Shown piece after piece: positions 45,001-60,000 of a stretch of DNA of 64,000 nucleotides; positions within the stretch are counted from its first letter, which is position 1; every line of letters starts with the position of its first letter. Both the position numbers and the translations under genes were made by a program. This DNA comes from Solanum dulcamara (taxonomy: Eukaryota; Streptophyta; Magnoliopsida; Solanales; Solanaceae), in contig NC_077243.1 in the NCBI RefSeq assembly GCF_947179165.1, positions 35,042,001 through 35,106,000 of the forward strand. The letters run 5' to 3'. The notes below the pieces were generated by a model that searched no databases, was not told where the DNA came from, and saw only the letters and a program-made list of their open reading frames with translations.

Positions 45001-48000
45001 AAAGAAAAATGTATCTCATATCTTGATTCAGCACGATGAACTCAAGAGTGTATGCAAAAGAGAGCATCAAAATTGCCAATGTCAATGATAAAAATAAATA
45101 AATGGAGAGAGTCTATTTATAGACGGCGAGGGAGTCCTTCTCCCAAAGTAACTATAATTACTTTTTGGGTTAGGACTCTAGTGGAATGGTACAAATTTAT
45201 TTTCTCCAAATCCTAATTGGTTGTGGAATTGTGAAAATTTGGGCTATTTTTATTCTAAAAGGAGGTTGTCCTTTTTGAATTCATATTCGATGATTATTAT
45301 TATTATTTTTGGTTAGCAAATGTCTACCCTTTATTTTGTTGATCTCTATCCTATTCTAATTGTTCAAATCTAGTAAAAAATGCATTAGCCACATGATCAA
45401 GTTTCAATTGGAGTCTCATTATTTACTCCAACTATGTCACTCTAATTGGAGGAACATACTAATTTAATATGTTCATGGTGCATATTAAATTGCACGACAT
45501 ACGATTATCGTTTAGTTAATACTTCAAGGATAGACTTTGTATAAAATACTTCGACAAGACTTGAAGTAGCGGCATTTGCAAGCATTAAAATTTTATTGGA
45601 TTTAAATCCATAAATTAAATTATACTATATTAAATTCAAGAAAATAATTTAAATAATGTGGCAATTCAGGTCAAATTAAATGAGTCACTAAAAGCACACC
45701 ATGTAAAGTCTTTGCCTTATATGGTATAACGTCTCTGGATGGGACTATGGGTTGTCTTTGACTTAGATGATGTAAAGTCTTTGCCACAAATCATATAAAG
45801 TCTTTGACTTAGATGGTGTAAAGTCTTTGTCTCAGATGATGTGATACCTTCAATTCAAATAATGTAAAGTCTTTTCCTTAGATGGTATAAAGTCTTTGTC
45901 TCGGACTATGTATTTTCGTTGACTCAAACGGTGTAATGTTTTTGCGACAAATCATGTAAAGTCTTTGCCTTAGAAGGTATAAAGTCTTTGGCTTGGATAT
46001 GTGGTGTCTTTTAACTCAGACAGTGTAAAGTCTTTGCCATAAATTATGTAAAATCTTTGTCTTAGATAGTCTAATGTCTTTGGCTCGAACAATGCGACAC
46101 CTTCGAGTCAGATGGTGTAAAGTATTCGCAAAGGATGATGTAAAATTATTGACTCCATAAGATACAACTATTGCTTCTATTGATTAAGAAAACACACAAA
46201 AGAACGAAAGAACGAAAGAACAAAAAAAGAGAAAAAAGAAAAATGTATCTCATATCTTGATTCTGCACGATGAACTCAAGAGTGTATGCAAAAAAGAGCA
46301 TTAAAATTGTCAATGCCAATGATAAAAATAAATAAAAGGAGAGAGTCTATTTATAGACGGTGAGGGAGTCCTTCTCCCAAAGTAACTATAATTACTTTTT
46401 GGGTTAGGACTCTAGTGGAATGGTATAAATTTATTTTCTCCAAATCCTAATTGGTTGTGGAATTGTGAAAATTTGGGCTATTTTAATTCTAAAAGAAGGT
46501 TGTCCTTTTTGAATTCATATTCATGATTTTTATTATTATTTTTTGTTAGCAAATGTCTACCCTTTATTTTGTTGATCTCTATCCTATTCTAATTGTTCAA
46601 ATCTAGTAAAAAAATGCATTAGCCACATGATCAAGTTTCAATTGGAGTCTCATTATTTACTCCAACTATGTCACTCTAATTGGAGGAACATACTAATTTA
46701 ATATGTTCATGGTGCATATTAAATTGCACGACATACGATTATCATTTAGTTAATACTTCAAGGCTAGACTTTGTATAAAATACTTCGACAAGACTTGAAG
46801 TAGGGGGCATTTGCAAGCATTAAAATTTTATTGGATTTAAATCCGTAAATTAAATTATAATATATTAAATTCAAGAAAATAATTCAAATAATGTGGCAAT
46901 TCAGGTCAAATTAAATGAGCCATTAAAAGCACACCATGTAAAGTCTTTGCCTTATATGGTATAACGTCTCTGGATTAGACTATGGGATGCCTTTGAGTCT
47001 GACGGTGTAAAGTCTTTGCCACAAATCATATAAAGTCTTTGACTTAGATGGTGTAAAGTCTTTGGCTCAGATGAAGTGATACCTTCAATTCAAATAATGT
47101 AAAGTCTTTTCCTTAGATGGTCTAAACTATTTGGCTTGGACTATGTAATTTCGTTGACTCACACGGTGTAAACTTTTTGCGACATATCATGTAAAGTCTT
47201 TGCCTTAGACGGTATAAAGTCTTTGGCTTGGACTATGTGGTGTCTTTTAACTCAGACAGTGTAAAGTCTTTGCCATAAATTATGTAAAATTTTTGTCTTA
47301 GATAGTGTAATATCTTTGGCTCGAACAATGCGACACCTTTGAGTAAGATGGTGTAAAGTATTCGCAAAGGATGATGTAAAATTATTGACTCCATAAGATA
47401 CAACTATTGCTTCTATTGATTAAGAAAACACACAAAAGAACGAAAGAATGAAAGAACATAAAAAAAGAAAAAGAAAAAAAAAAGAAAAAAGAATAGCATA
47501 CCTCATATCTTGATTCTGCACGATGAACTCAAGAGTGTATGCAAAAAAGAGCATCAAAATTGCCAATGCCAATGATAAAAATAAATAAAAGGAGAGAGTC
47601 TATTTATAGACGGTGAGGGAGTCCTTCTCCCAAAATAACTATAATTAATTTTTGGGTTAGGACTCTAGTGGAATGGTACAAATTTATTTTCTCCAAATCC
47701 TAATTGGTTGTGGAATTGTGAAAAATTTAGGCTATTTTTATTCTAAAAGGAGGTTGTACTTTTTGAATTCATATTCGATGATTATTATTATTATTTTTGG
47801 TTAGCAAATGTCTACCATTTATTTTGTTGATCTCTATCCTATTCTAATTGTTCAAATCTAGTAAAAAAATGCATTAGACACATGATCAAGTTTCAATTGG
47901 AGTCTCATTATTTACTCCAACTATGTCACTCTAATTGGAGGAACATACTAATTTAATATGTTCATGGTGCATATTAAATTGCACGACATACGATTATCGT

Positions 48001-51000
48001 TTAGTTAATACTTCAAGGCTAGACTTTGTATAAAATACTTCGACAAGACTTGAAGTAGAGGGCATTTGCAAGCATTAAAATTTTATTGGATTTAAATCCG
48101 TAAATTAAATTATACTATATTAAATTCAAGAAAATATTTCAAATAATGTGGCAATCCAGGTAAAATTAAACGAGCCACTAAAAGCACACCATGTAAAGTC
48201 TTTGCCTTATATGGTATAAAGTCTCTGGCTTGGACTATGGGATGTCTTTGACTCAGACAGTGTAAAGTCTTTGCCACAAATCATTTAAAGTCTTTTACTT
48301 AGATGGTGTAAAGTCTTTGGCTCAGATGAAGTGATACCTTCAATTCAAATAATGAAATGTCTTTTCCTTAGATGGTATAAACTATTTGGCTTGGACTATA
48401 TAATTTCGTTGACTCAAACGGTGTAAAGTTTTTGCGACAAATCATGTAAAGTCCTTGCATTAGACGGTATAAAGTCTTTGGATTGGACTATGTGGTGTCT
48501 TTTAACTTAGACAGTGTAAATTTTTTGCCATAAATTATGTCAAATTTTTGTCTTAGATAGTGTAATATCTTTGGCTCGAACAATGCGACACCTTTGAGTC
48601 AGATGGTGTAAAGTATTCGCAAAGGATGATGTAAAATTATTGACTCCATAAGATACAACTATTGCTTCTATTGATTAAGAAAACATACAAAAGAACGAAA
48701 GAACGAAAGAACATAAAAAAAGAAAAAGAAAAAAAAAAGAAAAAAGAAAAGCATACCTCATATCTTGATTCTGCACGATGAACTCAAGAGTGTATGCAAA
48801 AAAAAGCATCAAAATTGCCAATGCCAATGATAAAAATAAATAAAAGGAGAGAGTCTATTTATAGACGGTGAGGGAGTCCTTCTCCCAAAGTAACTATAAT
48901 TACTTTTTGGATTAGGACTCTAGTGGAATGGTACAAATTTATTTTCTCCAAATCCTAATTGGTTGTGGAATTGTGAAAATTTAGGCTATTTTTATTCTAA
49001 AAGGAGGTTGTCCTTTTTGAATTCATATTCGATGATTATTATTATTATTTTTGGTTAGCAAATGTCTACCCTTTATTTTGTTGATCTCTATCCTATTCTA
49101 ATTGTTCAAATCTAGTAAAAAAATGCATTAGCCACATGATCAAGTTTCAATTGGAGTGTCATTATTTACTCCAACTATGTCACTCTAATTGGAGGAACAT
49201 ACTAATTTAATATGTTCATGGTGCATATTAAATTGCACGACATACGATTATCGTTTAGTTAATACTTCAAGGCTAGACTTTGTATAAAATACTTCGACAA
49301 GACTTGAAGTAGAGGGCATTTGCAAGCATTAAAATTTTATTGGATTTAAATCCGTAAATTAAATTATACTATATTAAATTCAAGAAAATATTTCAAATAA
49401 TGTGGCAATCCAGGTAAAATTAAACGAGCCACTAAAAGCACACCATGTAAAGTCTTTGCCTTATATGGTATAAAGTCTCTGGCTTGGACTATGGGATGCC
49501 TTTGACTCAGACAGTGTAAAGTCTTTGCCACAAATCATTTAAAGTCTTTTACTTAGATGGTGTAAAGTCTTTAGCTCAGATGAAGTGATACCTTCAATTC
49601 AAATAATGAAATGTCTTTTCTTTAGATGGTATAAACTATTTGGCTTGGACTATATAATTTCGTTGACTCAAACGGTGTAAAGTTTTTGTGACAAATCATG
49701 TAAAGTCTTTGCATTAGACGGTATAAAGTCTTTGGATTGGACTATGCGGTGTCTTTTAACTCAGACAGTGTAAAGTTTTTGCCATAAATTATGTCAAATT
49801 TTTGTCTTAGATAGTGTAATATCTTTGGCTCGAACAATGCGACACCTTTGAGTCAGATGGTGTAAAGTATTCGCAAAGGATGATGTAAAATTATTGACTC
49901 CATAAGATACAACTATTGCTTCTATTGATTAAGAAAACACACAAAAGAACGAAAGAACAAAAAAAAAGAAAAAAAAAAGAAAAAAGAAAAATGTACCTCA
50001 TATCTTGATTCTGCACGATGAACTCAAGAGTGTATGCAAAAAAGAGCATCAAAATTGCCAATGCCAATGATAAAAATAAATAAAAGGAGAGAGTCTATTT
50101 ATAGACGGTGAGGGAGTCCTTCTCCCAAAGTAACTATAATTACTTTTTGGGTTAGGACTCTAGTGGAATGGTACAAATTTATTTTCTCCAAATCCTAATT
50201 TGTTGTGGAATATTGAAAATTTGGGCTATTTTTATTCTAAAAGGAGGTTGTCCTTTTTGAATTCATATTCGATGATTATTATTATTATTTTTGGTTAGCA
50301 AATGTCTACCCTTTATTTTGTTGATCTCTATCCTATTCTAATTGTTCAAATCTAGTAAAAAAATGCATTAGCCACATAATCAAGTTTCAATTGGAGTCTC
50401 ATTATTTACTCCAACTATGTCACTCTAATTGGAGGAACATACTAATTTAATATGTTCATGGTGCATATTAAATTGCGAGACATAAGATTATCATTTAGTT
50501 AATACTTCAATGCTAGACTTTATATAAACTACTTCGACAAGACTTGAAGTAGGGGGCATTTGTAAGCATTAAAATTTTATTGGATTTAAATTCGTAAATT
50601 AAATTATACTATATTAAATTCAAGAAAATAATTCAAATAATGTGGCAATTCAGGTCAAATTAAATGAGCCACTAAAAGCACACCATGTAAAGTCTTTGCC
50701 TTATATGGTATAAAGTCTTTGGCTTGGACTATGGGATGCCTTTGACTCAGACGATGTAAAGTCTTTGCCACAAATCATATAAAGTCTTTGACATAGATGG
50801 TGTAAAGTCTTTGGCTCAGATGATGTGATACCTTCAATTCAAATAATGTAAAGTCTTTTCCTTAGATGGTATAAAGTATTTGGCTTGGATTATGTAATTT
50901 CGTTGACTCAAATGGTGTAAAGTTTTTGCGACCAATCATGTAAAGTCTTTGCCTTAGACGGTATAAAGTCTTTGGCTTGGACTATGTGGTGTCTTTTAAC

Positions 51001-54000
51001 TCAGACAGTGTAAAGTCTTTGCCATAAATTATGTAAAATCTTTGTCTTAGATAGTGTAATGTCTTTGGCTCGAACAATGCGACACCTTTGAGTAAGATGG
51101 TGTAAAGTATTCGCAAATGATGATGTAAAATTATTGACTCCATAAGATACAACTATTGCTTCTATTGATTAAGAAAACACACAAAAGAACGAAAGAAAAA
51201 AAAAAGAAAAAAAAAAAGAAAAAAGAAAAATGTACCTCATATCTTGATTCTGCACGATGAACTCAAGAGTGTATGCAAAAAAGAGCATCAAAATTGCCAA
51301 TGCCAATGATAAAAATAAATAAAAGGAGAGAGTCTATTTATAGACGGTGAGGGAGTCCTTCTCCCAAAGTAACTATAATTACTTTTTGGGTTAGGACTCT
51401 AGTGGAATGGTACAAATTTATTTTCTCCAAATCCTAATTTGTTGTGGAATATTGAAAATTTGGGCTATTTTTATTCTAAAAGGAGGTTGTCCTTTTTGAA
51501 TTCATATTCGATGATTATTATTATTATTTTTGATTAGCAAATGTCTACCCTTTATTTTGTTGATCTCTATCCTATTCTAATTGTTCAAATCTAGTAAAAA
51601 AATGCATTAGCCACATGATCAAGTTTCAATTGGAGTCTCATTATTTACTCCAACTATGTCACTCTAATTGGAGGAACATACTAATTTAATATGTTCATGG
51701 TGCATATTAAATTGCACGACATACGATTATCGTTTAGTTAATACTTCAAGGCTAGACTTTATATAAACTACTTCGACAAGACTTGAAGTAGGGGGCATTT
51801 GCAAGCATTAAAATTTTATTGGATTTAAATTCGTAAATTAAATTATACTATATTAAATTCAAGGAAATAATTCAAATAATGTGGCAATTCAGGTCAAATT
51901 AAATGAGCCACTAAAAGCACACCATGTAAAGTCTTTGCCTTATATGGTATAAAGTCTCTGGCTTGGACTATAGGATGCCTTTGACTCAGACGGTGTAAAG
52001 TCTTTGCCACAAATCAAGTAAAGTCTTTGACTTAGATGGTGCAAATTCTTTGGCTCGGATGATGTGATACCTTCAATTCAAATAATGTAAAGTCTTTTCC
52101 TTAGATGGTATAAAGTATTTGGCTTGGATTATGTAATTTCGTTGACTCAAATGGTGTAAAGTTTTTGCGACAAATCATGTAAAGTCTTTGCCTTAGACGG
52201 TATAAAGTCTTTGGCTTGGACTATGTGGTGTCTTTTAACTCAGACAGTGTAAAGTCTTTGCCATAAATTATGTAAAATCTTTGTCTTAGATAGTGTAATG
52301 TCTTTGGCTCGAACAATGCGACACCTTTGAGTCAGATGGTGTAAAGTATTCGCAAATGATGATGTAAAATTATTGAATCCATAAGATACAACTATTGCTT
52401 CTATTGATTAAGAAAACACACAAAAGAACGAAAGAACAAAAAAAAAGAAAAAAAAAGAAAAAAGAAAAATGTACCTCATATCTTGATTCTGCACGATGAA
52501 CTCAAGAGTGTATGCAAAAAAAAGCATCAAAATTGCCAATGCCAATGATAAAAATAAATAAAAGGAGAGAGTCTATTTATAGACGGTGAGGGAGTCCTTC
52601 TCCCAAAGTAACTATAATTACTTTTTGGGTTAGGACTCTAGTGGAATGGTACAAATTTATTTTCTCCAAATCCTAATTTGTTGTGGAATATTGAAAATTT
52701 GGGCTATTTTTATTCTAAAAGGAGGTTGTCCTTTTTGAATTCATATTCGATGATTATTATTATTATTTTTGATTAGCAAATGTCTACCCTTTATTTTGTT
52801 GATCTCTATCCTATTCTAATTGTTCAAATCTAGTAAAAAAATGCATTAGCCACATGATCAAGTTTCAATTGGAGTCTCATTATTTACTCCAACTATGTCA
52901 CTCTAATTGGAGGAACATACTAATTTAATATGTTCATGGTGCATATTAAATTGCACGACATACGATTATCGTTCAGTTAATACTTCAAGGCTAGACTTTA
53001 TATAAACTACTTCGACAAGACTTGAAGTAGGGGGCATTTGCAAGCATTAAAATTTTATTGGATTTAAATTCGTAAATTAAATTATACTATATTAAATTCA
53101 AGCAAATAATACAAATAATGTGGCAATTCAGGTCAAATTAAATGAGCCACTAAAAGCACACCATGTAAAGTCTTTGCCTTATATGGTATAAAGTCTCTGG
53201 CTTGGACTATGGGATGCCTTTGACTCAGACGGTGTAAAGTCTTTGCCACAAATCAAGTAAAGTCTTTGACTTAGATGGTGCAAATTCTTTGGCTCGGATG
53301 ATGTGATACATTCAATTCAAATAATGTAAAGTCTTTTCCTTAGATGGTATAAAGTATTTGGCTTGGATTATGTAATTTCGTTGACTCAAATGATGTAAAG
53401 TTTTTGCGACAAATCATGTAAAGTCTTTGCCTTAGACGGTATAAAGTCTTTGGCTTGGACTATGTGGTGTCTTTTAACTCAGACAGTGTAAAGTCTTTGT
53501 CATAAATTACGTAAAATCTTTGTCTTAGATAGTGTAATGTCTTTGGCTCGAACAATGCGACAACTTTGAGTCAGATGGTGTAAAGTATTCGCAAATGATG
53601 ATGTAAAATTATTGACTCCATAAGATACAACTATTGCTTCTATTGATTAAGAAAACACACAAAAGAACGAAAGAACAAAAAAAAAGAAAAAAAAAAGAAA
53701 AAAGAAAAATGTACCTCATATCTTGATTCTGCACGATGAACTCAAGAGTGTATGCAAAAAAGAGCATCAAAATTGCCAATGCCAATGATAAAAATAAATA
53801 AAAGGAGAGAGTCTATTTATAGACGGTGAGGGAGTCCTTCTCCCAAAGTAACTATAATTACTTTTTGGGTTAGGACTCTAGTGGAATGGTACAAATTTAT
53901 TTTCTCCAAATCCTAATTTGTTGTGGAATATTGAAAATTTGGGCTATTTTTATTCTAAAAGGAGGTTGTCCTTTTTGAATTCATATTCGATGATTATTAT

Positions 54001-57000
54001 TATTATTTTTGATTAGCAAATGTCTACCCTTTATTTTGTTGATCTCTATCCTATTCTAATTGTTCAAATCTAGTAAAAAAATGCATTAGCCACATGATCA
54101 AGTTTCAATTGGAGTCTCATTATTTACTCCAACTATGTCACTCTAATTGGAGGAACATACTAATTTAATATGTTCATGGTGCATATTAAATTGCGAGACA
54201 TACGATTATCATTTAGTTAATACTTCAAGCCTAGACTTTATATAAACTACTTCGACAAGACTTGAAGTAGGGGGCATTTGCAAGCATTAAAATTTTATTG
54301 GATTTAAATTCGTAAATTAAATTATACTATATTAAATTCAAGAAAATAATTCAAATAATGTGGCAATTCAGGTCAAATTAAATGAGCCACTAAAAGCACA
54401 CCATGTAAAGTCTTTGCCTTATATGGTATAAAGTCTCTGGCTTGGACTATGGGATGCCTTTGACTCAGACGGTGTAAAGTCTTTTCCACAAATCAAGTAA
54501 AGTCTTTGACTTAGATGGTGCAAATTCTTTGGCTCGGATGATGTGATACCTTCAATTCAAATAATGTAAAGTCTTTTCCTTAGATGGTATAAAGTATTTG
54601 GCTTGGATTATGTAATTTCGTTGACTCAAATGGTGTAAAGTTTTTGCGACAAATCATGTAAAGTCTTTGCCTTAGACGGTATAAAGTCTTTGGCTTGGAC
54701 TATGTGGTGTCTTTTAACTCAGACAGTGTAAAGTCTTTGCCATAAATTATGTAAAATCTTTGTCTTAGATAGTGTAATGTCTTTGGCTCGAACAATGCGA
54801 CACCTTTGAGTCAGATGGTGTAAAGTATTCGCAAATGATGATGTAAAATTATTGACTCCATAAGATACAACTATTGCTTCTATTGATTAAGAAAACACAC
54901 AAAAGAACGAAAGAACAAAAAAAAAGAAAAAAAAAAAAAAGAAAAATGTACCTCATATCTTGATTCTGCACGATGAACTCAAGAGTGTATGCAAAAAAGA
55001 GCATCAAAATTGCCAATGCCGATGATAAAAATAAATAAAAGGAGAGAGTCTATTTATAGACGGTGAGGGAGTCCTTCTCCCAAAGTAACTATAATTACTT
55101 TTTGGGTTAGGACTCTAGTGGAATGGTACAAATTTATTTTCTCCAAATCCTAATTTGTTGTGGAATATTGAAAATTTGGGCTATTTTTATTCTAAAAGGA
55201 GGTTGTCCTTTTTGAATTCATATTCGATGATTATTATTATTATTTTTGATTAGCAAATGTCTACCCTTTATTTTGTTGATCTCTATCCTATTCTAATTGT
55301 TCAAATCTAGTAAAAAAATGCATTAGCCACATGATCAAGTTTCAATTGGAGTCTCATTATTTACTCCAACTATGTCACTCTAATTGGAGGAACATACTAA
55401 TTTAATATGTTCATGGTGCATATTAAATTGCGAGACATACGATTATCATTTAGTTAATACTTCAAGCCTAGACTTTATATAAAATACTTCGACAAGACTT
55501 GAAGTAGGGGGCATTTGCAAGCATTAAAATTTTATTGGATTTAAATTCGTAAATTAAATTATACTATATTAAATTCAAGAAAATAATTCAAATAATGTGG
55601 CAATTCAGGTCAAATTAAATGAGCCACTAAAAGCACACCATGTAAAGTCTTTGCCTTATATGGTATAAAGTCTCTGGCTTGGACTATGGGATGCCTTTGA
55701 CTCAGACGATGTAAAGTCTTTGCCACAAATCAAGTAAAGTCTTTGACTTAGATGGTGCAAATTCTTTGGCTCGGATGATGTGATACCTTCAATTCAAATA
55801 ATGTAAAGTCTTTTCCTTAGATGGTATAAAGTATTTGGCTTGGATTATGTAATTTCGTTGACTCAAATGGTGTAAAGTTTTTGCGACAAATCATGTAAAG
55901 TCTTTGCCTTAGACGGTATAAAGTCTTTGGCTTGGACTATGTGGTGTCTTTTAACTCAGACAGTGTAAAGTCTTTGCCATAAATTATGTAAAATCTTTGT
56001 CTTAGATAGTGTAATGTCTTTGGCTCGAACAATGCGACACCTTTGAGTAAGATGGTGTAAAGTATTCGCAAATGATGATGTAAAATTATTGACTCCATAA
56101 GATACAACTATTGCTTCTATTGATTAAGAAAACACACAAAAGAACGAAAGAACAAAAAAAAAGAAAAAAAAAAAAGAAAAATGTACCTCATATCTTGATT
56201 CTGCACGATGAACTCAAGAGTGTATGCAAAAAAGAGCATCAAAATTGCCAATGCCAATGATAAAAATAAATAAAAGGAGAGAGTCTATTTATAGACGGTG
56301 AGGGAGTCCTTCTCCCAAAGTAACTATAATTACTTTTTGGGTTAGGACTCTAGTGGAATGGTACAAATTTATTTTCTCCAAATCCTAATTTGTTGTGGAA
56401 TATTGAAAATTTGGGCTATTTTTATTCTAAAAGGAGGTTGTCCTTTTTGAATTCATATTCGATGATTATTATTATTATTTTTGATTAGCAAATGTCTACC
56501 CTTTATTTTGTTGATCTCTATCCTATTCTAATTGTTCAAATCTAGTAAAAAAATGCATTAGCCACATGATCAAGTTTCAATTGGAGTCTCATTATTTACT
56601 CCAACTATGTCACTCTAATTGGAGGAACATACTAATTTAATATGTTCATGGTGCATATTAAATTGCGAGACATACGATTATCGTTTAGTTAATACTTCAA
56701 GCCTAGACTTTATATAAAATACTTCGACAAGACTTGAAGTAGGGGGCATTTGCAAGCATTAAAATTTTATTGGATTTAAATTCGTAAATTAAATTATACT
56801 ATATTAAATTCAAGAAAATAATTCAAATAATGTGGCAATTCAGGTCAAATTAAATGAGCCACTAAAAGCACACCATGTAAAGTCTTTGCCTTATATGGTA
56901 TAAAGTCTCTGGCTTGGACTATGGGATGCCTTTGACTCAGACGATGTAAAGTCTTTGCCACAAATCAAGTAAAGTCTTTGACTTAGATGGTGCAAATTCT

Positions 57001-60000
57001 TTGGCTCGGATGATGTGATACCTTCAATTCAAATAATGTAAAGTCTTTTCCTTAGATGGTATAAAGTATTTGGCTTGGATTATGTAATTTCGTTGACTCA
57101 AATGGTGTAAAGTTTTTGCGACAAATCATGTAAAGTCTTTGCCTTAGACGGTATAAAGTCTTTGGCTTGGACTATGTGGTGTCTTTTAACTCAGACAGTG
57201 TAAAGTCTTTGCCATAAATTATGTAAAATCTTTGTCTTAGATAGTGTAATGTCTTTGGCTCGAACAATGCGACACCTTTGAGTAAGATGGTGTAAAGTAT
57301 TCGCAAATGATGATGTAAAATTATTGACTCCATAAGATACAACTATTGCTTCTATTGATTAAGAAAACACACAAAAGAACGAAAGAACAAAAAAAAGAAA
57401 AAAAAAAGATAAAAGAAAAATGTACCTCATATCTTGATTCTGCACGATGAACTCAAGAGTGTATGCAAAAAAGAGCATCAAAATTGCCAATGCCAATGAT
57501 AAAAATAAATAAAAGGAGAGAGTCTATTTATAGACGGTGAGGGAGTCCTTCTCCCAAAGTAACTATAATTACTTTTTGGGTTAGGACTCTAGTGGAATGG
57601 TACAAATTTATTTTCTCCAAATCCTAATTTGTTGTGGAATATTGAAAATTTGGGCTATTTTTATTCTAAAAGGAGGTTGTCCTTTTTGAATTCATATTCG
57701 ATGATTATTATTATTATTTTTGATTAGCAAATGTCTACCCTTTATTTTGTTGATCTCTATCCTATTCTAATTGTTCAAATCTAGTAAAAAAATGCATTAG
57801 CCACATGATCAAGTTTCAATTGGAGTCTCATTATTTACTCCAACTATGTCACTCTAATTGGAGGAACATACTAATTTAATATGTTCATGGTGCATATTAA
57901 ATTGCGAGATATACGATTATCGTTTAGTTAATACTTCAAGCCTAGACTTTATATAAAATACTTCGACAAGACTTGAAGTAGGGGGCATTTGCAAGCATTA
58001 AAATTTTATTGGATTTAAATTCGTAAATTAAATTATACTATATTAAATTCAAGAAAATAATTCAAATAATGTGGCAATTCAGGTCAAATTAAATGAGCCA
58101 CTAAAAGCACACCATGTAAAGTCTTTGCCTTATATGGTATAAAGTCTCTGGCTTGGACTATGGGATGCCTTTGACTCAGACGGTGTAAAGTCTTTGCCAC
58201 AAATCAAGTAAAGTCTTTGACTTAGATGGTGCAAATTCTTTGGCTCGGATGATGTGATACCTTCAATTCAAATAATGTAAAGTCTTTTCCTTAGATGGTA
58301 TAAAGTATTTGGCTTGGATTATGTAATTTCGTTGACTCAAATGGTGTAAAGTTTTTGCGACAAATCATGTAAAGTCTTTGCCTTAGACGGTATAAAGTCT
58401 TTGGCTTGGACTATGTGGTGTCTTTTAACTCAGACAGTGTAAAGTCTTTGCCATAAATTATGTAAAATCTTTGTCTTAGATAGTGTAATGTCTTTGGCTC
58501 GAACAATGCGACACCTTTGAGTAAGATGGTGTAAAGTATTCGCAAATGATGATGTAAAATTATTGACTCCATAAGATACAACTATTGCTTCTATTGATTA
58601 AGAAAACACACAAAAGAACGAAAGAACAAAAAAAAGAAAAAAAAAAGAAAAAAGAAAAATGTACCTCATATCTTGATTCTGCACGATGAACTCAAGAGTG
58701 TATGCAAAAAAGAGCATCAAAATTGCCAATGCCAATGATAAAAATAAATAAAAGGAGAGAGTCTATTTATAGACGGTGAGGGAGTCCTTCTCCCAAAGTA
58801 ACTATAATTACTTTTTGGGTTAGGACTCTAGTGGAATGGTACAAATTTATTTTCTCCAAATCCTAATTTGTTGTGGAATATTGAAAATTTGGGCTATTTT
58901 TATTCTAAAAGGAGGTTGTCCTTTTTGAATTCATATTCGATGATTATTATTATTATTTTTGATTAGCAAATGTCTACCCTTTATTTTGTTGATCTCTATC
59001 CTATTCTAATTGTTCAAATCTAGTAAAAAAATGCATTAGCCACATGATCAAGTTTCAATTGGAGTCTCATTATTTACTCCAACTATGTCACTCTAATTGG
59101 AGGAACATACTAATTTAATATGTTCATGGTGCATATTAAATTGCGAGACATACGATTATCGTTTAGTTAATACTTCAAGCCTAGACTTTATATAAAATAC
59201 TTCGACAAGACTTGAAGTAGGGGGCATTTGCAAGCATTAAAATTTTATTGGATTTAAATTCGTAAATTAAATTATACTATATTAAATTCAAGGAAATAAT
59301 TCAAATAATGTGGCAATTCAGGTCAAATTAAATGAGCCACTAAAAGCACACCATGTAAAGTCTTTGCCTTATATGGTATAAAGTCTCTGGCTTGGACTAT
59401 GGGATGCCTTTGACTCAGACGGTGTAAAGTCTTTGCCACAAATCAAGTAAAGTCTTTGACTTAGATGGTGTAAAGTCTTTGGCTCAGATGAAGTGATACC
59501 TTCAATTCAAATAATGTAAAGTCTTTTCCTTAGATGGTATAAAGTATTTGGCTTGGATTATGTAATTTCGTTGACTCAAATGGTGTAAAGTTTTTGCGAC
59601 AAATCATGTAAAGTCTTTGCCTTAGACGGTATAAAGTCTTTGGCTTGGACTATGTGGTGTCTTTTAACTCAGACAGTGTAAAGTCTTTGCCATAAATTAT
59701 GTAAAATCTTTGTCTTAGATAGTGTAATGTCTTTGGCTCGAACAATGCGACACCTTTGAGTAAGATGGTGTAAAGTATTCGCAAATGATGATGTAAAATT
59801 ATTGACTCCATAAGATACAACTATTGCTTCTATTGATTAAGAAAACACACAAAAGAACGAAAGAACAAAAAAAAGAAAAAAAAAAGAAAAAAGAAAAATG
59901 TACCTCATATCTTGATTCTGCACGATGAACTCAAGAGTGTATGCAAAAAAGAGCATCAAAATTGCCAATGCCAATGATAAAAATAAATAAAAGGAGAGAG

